NCBI GenBank assembly: GCA_910583945.1
Contig: CAJTYF010000055.1
Location: forward strand, 1-7,885
DNA: 7,885 bases
Origin: an uncultured Bacilli bacterium
GTDB taxonomy: Bacteria; Bacillota_I; Bacilli_A; RF39; UBA660
Direction: 5' to 3'
A model generated the notes under the pieces. That model had not been told where the DNA came from, searched no databases, and worked only from the letters and a program-made list of their open reading frames with translations. The first letter of the stretch is position 1. Every line of letters begins with the position of its first letter. Of this stretch, positions 5,189 through 7,885 are shown one piece after another. The position numbers were made by a program, and so were the translations under genes.

Positions 5189-7402
5189 ATGGAAACATTA
5201 GAAAAAATAAAACAAGAATTGAACGAAATAAATAGTAGTTTAGAAACTTTAAAAAATAAAGATATAAAAGTACTAGAAATGAAAGTTGATAAAAAAATAA
5301 AAGAATTGATTGGCATAAAAAACTATTATCAAAAACAACAAAATGCCGATTTAAGCCTTATCAAAGAATTAATGCGTGAAGCAAAATCTTTAAAACAAGA
5401 AATTTTAGACCAAAAAAAAGAGGAGAATAGTACTCTTAAAAAAGAAACTCCTAAAGTAGAAAAAGAAAAATTTTTGCTTCCAGAAGAGAGAAAAATAACG
5501 GAATTTATGGTTTTAGATACCAGTAAAGACGAAAAAATAAAAGCCATAAAAAATGAAATTTTAATTATAGAAAGCCGTCTAGAATGTTTACGAGAAGAAT
5601 ATAAAAAATTAACCAGTCAAAAAGCAACAAAACAAAAAGAATCTATAGTTAAAAATAAAAAGGAGAGAAAAGAAGAAAAAAGCCAAGAAATAGAGAGAAA
5701 AAAACAGGGAGTTAAAAAAGAGAAAAAGAGTAAAATTCCTTTTACATCAAAAACAGAAATTGAATTAAATAAAGAGTTAAAAGAAATAAAATTAGAAATA
5801 CTTTATTTAAAAAATATTTTGCAAAGTTATAAAACTTTTTTGGCTCAATTAAAAAATAAAACGAAAAAAAGTATAAGAAACACAAGTGAAAAAGAAGTAA
5901 CAGAAAAAAATCAAGAGAATAAATATTATTATTTAATTTTGAATGAATTATTAAATGACGATAAGAACTATTTCTTTATTAAAAGAATTGTCGAAACAAA
6001 TCCTCATTTTATCAATGCTCGTAAAGAGGAAGAGCCTATTCTATTTGAAATATTAGATCGTTACATTAAAAATTTAAAATTAGAATTAAGAAATCAAAAA
6101 TTAGTTCATGAAAATCCCAAATTTTTTTATGAGTTGATAAAGTTGTTTAGACAGAACCCTGAATTAGTACTAACAGAAGCCGAAGAAAACTATTTCAATG
6201 CGCGAATCAAAGAGTTAACAACTTATATAGAAGATAAAGGCTATAGTAACGGTGAAAAAATCAAAAAAGAACTTACCGCAATGGAAGAAGAAAAGCCAAT
6301 TAGGAAATATATTTTAACTAAAAATTATCAGGAAATAATGAGTGCTTACGCTAAAAACAGCAAAAGATTGAATTTAACTCGCGAATATTTAGAAAAAGTA
6401 GCTTCTTCTGTCCAAAAATTCATCGAAAATTTTGGAGAACAATCGTATCCTCTAAATTGGTACGTGGCTAAACAATTAAATATTTCTGTAAGTGACATAA
6501 TTAATAGTGAGATTCCAATGGATACCATAGCTTTAGAGAAAACGAAGTATGCTTTTAGTTTTGGTTTTAACAAAAAATATGAAACCTATTTAAGAATACA
6601 TGTTGTCGATACTTCCATTTTGAATGGTGACTTTGCATTAAAAGAAATGAAAGAACGAAGTCCTTATACTTCAAAAATACTAAGTAAAAAACTAAAATTT
6701 AAAAAAGGAAATACTTACCCAGTCATCACTTATCAAGTAAAAATTTTAGAAAATGGTCTGGTTGAAAATCCTAAAATATTTGAAAGTAAAATAAAAATTG
6801 ATCGAGTGGTTAGGAATGAAGAAATGCTAGATTATCGTGAAAACAATTATTTAAAAAATTTCTTTAAATACACGAAATTTTTGGCAAAATTTTATGAAAT
6901 AAATATGGAACCTATAAGCGACAAAGCAATAGAAAAAATCTATGACGATACTTTAAATTTTATATTAAGAAATTACTTCGAAAAAAATCATTTAATGGCT
7001 TTTTATAAAACAGAGATAGATTTTACCCCTGAAGAAGTTTATAATCTTCATTATGGTATATGTGCTTATCTATCAAAATTAACTAGGGAGGAAGTCATAA
7101 TAATTAATAGACAATTATTTAATTTGAAAGCTAGTTGCTATTTTGGAACAGAGGCTCTAGAAGAAAGTAAAATGATGGTGGATACGAGAAATTACCTCGG
7201 ATATTTAAATTTAAATGTTTTAAAAAATAGTTTGCATGGTCTTTGTGGTGGAAAGCGATACGAAGAAGTTATCAAAGAATTTAAAGAATGTAAACAAATT
7301 TTAAATCAAGGAGAATTTTTCTTAGATTATAGAAATCAAACAAGATTAATAAGGAAAATGAAACAAGAAGAAATAGAAAATAAAAAAGCAAAACAAGAAT
7401 AA
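5189..7402 (+). CDS. 737-residue coiled-coil protein with a degenerate RNB (RNase II/R-like) domain
   Basis: The start follows GTGGAGGG by three bases. Residues 1-80, 115-145 and 190-230 read as charged coiled coils; 150-182 is an extreme Lys/Glu linker. Residues 245-440 are helical. Residues about 440-690 align by eye to RNB nucleases. TIALEKTKYAFSFGF (446-460) sits where RNB enzymes have TIDGEDARDFDDA. RIHVVDTSILNGDFALKEM (469-487) matches the HIADVSHYV...D..A stretch. KKGNTYPVITYQVKILENG (505-523) and KIFESKIKI (529-537) match the strands that follow. YRENN (549-553) and FILRNYFEKNHLMAFYK (591-607) match the late helices. TRNYLGYLNLNVLKNSL (666-682) matches the PIRRYPDL..HR motif, keeping one Arg (Arg667). 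All Asp residues of the metal site are replaced, so 3'-5' exonuclease activity is not expected; RNA binding or scaffolding is more likely. No S1 domain is visible. The RNB assignment is my reading from memory, moderately sure. Confidence 0.7.
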   Translation: METLEKIKQELNEINSSLETLKNKDIKVLEMKVDKKIKELIGIKNYYQKQQNADLSLIKELMREAKSLKQEILDQKKEENSTLKKETPKVEKEKFLLPEERKITEFMVLDTSKDEKIKAIKNEILIIESRLECLREEYKKLTSQKATKQKESIVKNKKERKEEKSQEIERKKQGVKKEKKSKIPFTSKTEIELNKELKEIKLEILYLKNILQSYKTFLAQLKNKTKKSIRNTSEKEVTEKNQENKYYYLILNELLNDDKNYFFIKRIVETNPHFINARKEEEPILFEILDRYIKNLKLELRNQKLVHENPKFFYELIKLFRQNPELVLTEAEENYFNARIKELTTYIEDKGYSNGEKIKKELTAMEEEKPIRKYILTKNYQEIMSAYAKNSKRLNLTREYLEKVASSVQKFIENFGEQSYPLNWYVAKQLNISVSDIINSEIPMDTIALEKTKYAFSFGFNKKYETYLRIHVVDTSILNGDFALKEMKERSPYTSKILSKKLKFKKGNTYPVITYQVKILENGLVENPKIFESKIKIDRVVRNEEMLDYRENNYLKNFFKYTKFLAKFYEINMEPISDKAIEKIYDDTLNFILRNYFEKNHLMAFYKTEIDFTPEEVYNLHYGICAYLSKLTREEVIIINRQLFNLKASCYFGTEALEESKMMVDTRNYLGYLNLNVLKNSLHGLCGGKRYEEVIKEFKECKQILNQGEFFLDYRNQTRLIRKMKQEEIENKKAKQE

Positions 7403-7423
7403 AGATTTTTTATGGAGAATAAA

Positions 7424-7843
7424 ATGAAGGTTTTAAGTTTGATTGAACCCTATGCAACTCTTATAATGAAAAAAGTAGAAACGAGAAGTTGGAAGACAAA
7501 TTATCGAGGTAGCCTTTATATTCATGCCAGTCTTACTAAAATGGCCAAAAAAGATAAAGAAAATAAAACATTATTGGCTTTGGTTAAAAATGAACCATTA
7601 AATTATGGAATGATTATTTGTAAATGAACTTTAAAAGATTGTGTTTATATGACCAATGAGTATATTCTACAGATAAAAAAAGAAAATCCTCAAGAATATC
7701 TGTGTGGAGATTATAAAGAGGGAAGATATGCATGGATTTTAGAAGATATTGACCCATTAAAACTTCCAATTAAAGCCAAAGGTCATTTAGAAATATGGAA
7801 TTTTATAGAGAAATTGTTGTTATTTTTTTGTTTGTTGTGTTAA
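7424..7843 (+). pseudogene. ASCH-domain gene interrupted by one in-frame TGA
   Basis: The reading frame starts best at ATG 7424: GGAG (7414-7417) is well placed and the family begins MKVLSL; the upstream ATG (7412) has no ribosome binding site. The product is an ASCH domain, a PUA-like fold thought to bind RNA. Visible motifs are SLIEPYATLI (5-14), VETRSWKTNYRG (18-29), LYIHA and, late, GRYAWILEDIDP and the closing IWNF. A TGA (7625-7627) interrupts the frame at codon 68, between IICK and TLKDCVYM, where relatives usually have Cys. The frame then continues intact for 71 codons. The loop before the signature Lys-x2-Glu-x-Arg (Lys16, Glu19, Arg21) is also about four residues short and lacks the usual Gly. 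After WNF the frame runs 12 extra codons, the last three inside the terminal repeat. Most likely a decaying gene; readthrough or a sequencing error remains possible. It follows the RNB-like gene by 21 bases, so the two are probably cotranscribed. Confidence 0.75.
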
Positions 7844-7885
7844 ACATAATGACTGATAAATAAAAGTAGTGTATAATTGAAATAG
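7832..7885. repeat. Right copy of 54-bp perfect terminal inverted repeat
   Basis: This is the exact reverse complement of 2-55 and reaches the last base of the window. It overlaps the final three codons and the TAA stop (7841-7843) of the broken ASCH frame, so the junction of the repeat with unique sequence falls in what was probably the 3' end of that gene. It contains TGTTAAACA (7838-7846) just upstream of an outward promoter. Confidence 0.95.
7849..7877 (+). promoter_or_regulatory. Outward-facing promoter in right inverted repeat
   Basis: ATGACT (7849-7854), a 17-base spacer and a perfect TATAAT (7872-7877) form a sigma-A-type promoter pointing out of the window, with a start near 7884. 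It begins only six bases after the stop of the ASCH frame. It is the mirror copy of the promoter at 10-38. The near-palindrome TGTTAAACA just upstream could be an operator, which is speculative. Confidence 0.5.

Noticed and set aside
5189..5900. SMC or phage tape-measure protein suggested by the coiled-coil N-terminus
   Set aside because: There is no Walker A motif or transmembrane region, and the C-terminal half fits an RNB-like domain better.
7412..7423. Upstream ATG at 7412 as the start of the ASCH gene
   Set aside because: No binding site precedes it, while GGAG just inside it is correctly placed for the ATG at 7424, where the family's MKVLSL begins.
7412..7843. TGA read as tryptophan (code 4, as in mycoplasmas)
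   Set aside because: All Trp codons found in the genes (15) are TGG, and the Rpn gene ends at a TGA lying inside its terminator hairpin with no sensible protein beyond it.
2..7885. A composite transposon or insertion sequence bounded by the terminal repeats
   Set aside because: No transposase or site-specific recombinase gene is recognisable inside apart from the Rpn nuclease, which is far from the ends. No target-site duplication can be tested because the flanks are missing.

Overview
The window comes from a very AT-rich, low-GC Gram-positive type bacterium. The support is strong AGGAGG-like ribosome binding sites, sigma-A-like promoters with extended -10 boxes, A/T-ended codons, and a Bacillus YhfW-type FAD/Rieske protein. 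A fermentative Bacilli or Erysipelotrichia/RF39-like lineage is a reasonable guess but cannot be proven from 7.9 kb. The code looks standard: I count 15 Trp codons in the genes, all TGG, and one intact gene ends at TGA.

The two window ends carry a perfect 54-bp inverted repeat (2-55 and 7832-7885). Each copy contains a good promoter pointing out of the window. The window may therefore be a contig cut at a dispersed repeat, or a segment that can invert.

Left block (143-2565, + strand): an unrecognised helical protein; a 61-residue protein with a DksA/TraR-type zinc finger and a TTG start; a family-6 uracil-DNA-glycosylase-superfamily enzyme (hypoxanthine/deoxyinosine DNA glycosylase type); and an unrecognised protein 3 bases behind it. 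The block ends at a bidirectional hairpin terminator shared with a convergent Rpn-family PD-(D/E)XK nuclease gene (2633-3496, - strand).

Right block (3684-7843, + strand): an FAD oxidoreductase with a C-terminal Rieske [2Fe-2S] domain; a 737-residue protein with an N-terminal coiled coil and a C-terminal part that I read as a degenerate RNB (RNase II/R) domain without its catalytic aspartates; and an ASCH-domain gene interrupted by one in-frame TGA whose last codons lie inside the terminal repeat.

The themes are nucleic-acid repair and handling (DNA glycosylase, Rpn nuclease, RNB-like and ASCH proteins) plus one redox enzyme. No single pathway links them. No stretch over 300 bases lacks a gene; the longest gap (3497-3683) holds two divergent gene starts. 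I saw no tRNA, rRNA, CRISPR array or recognisable recombinase gene.
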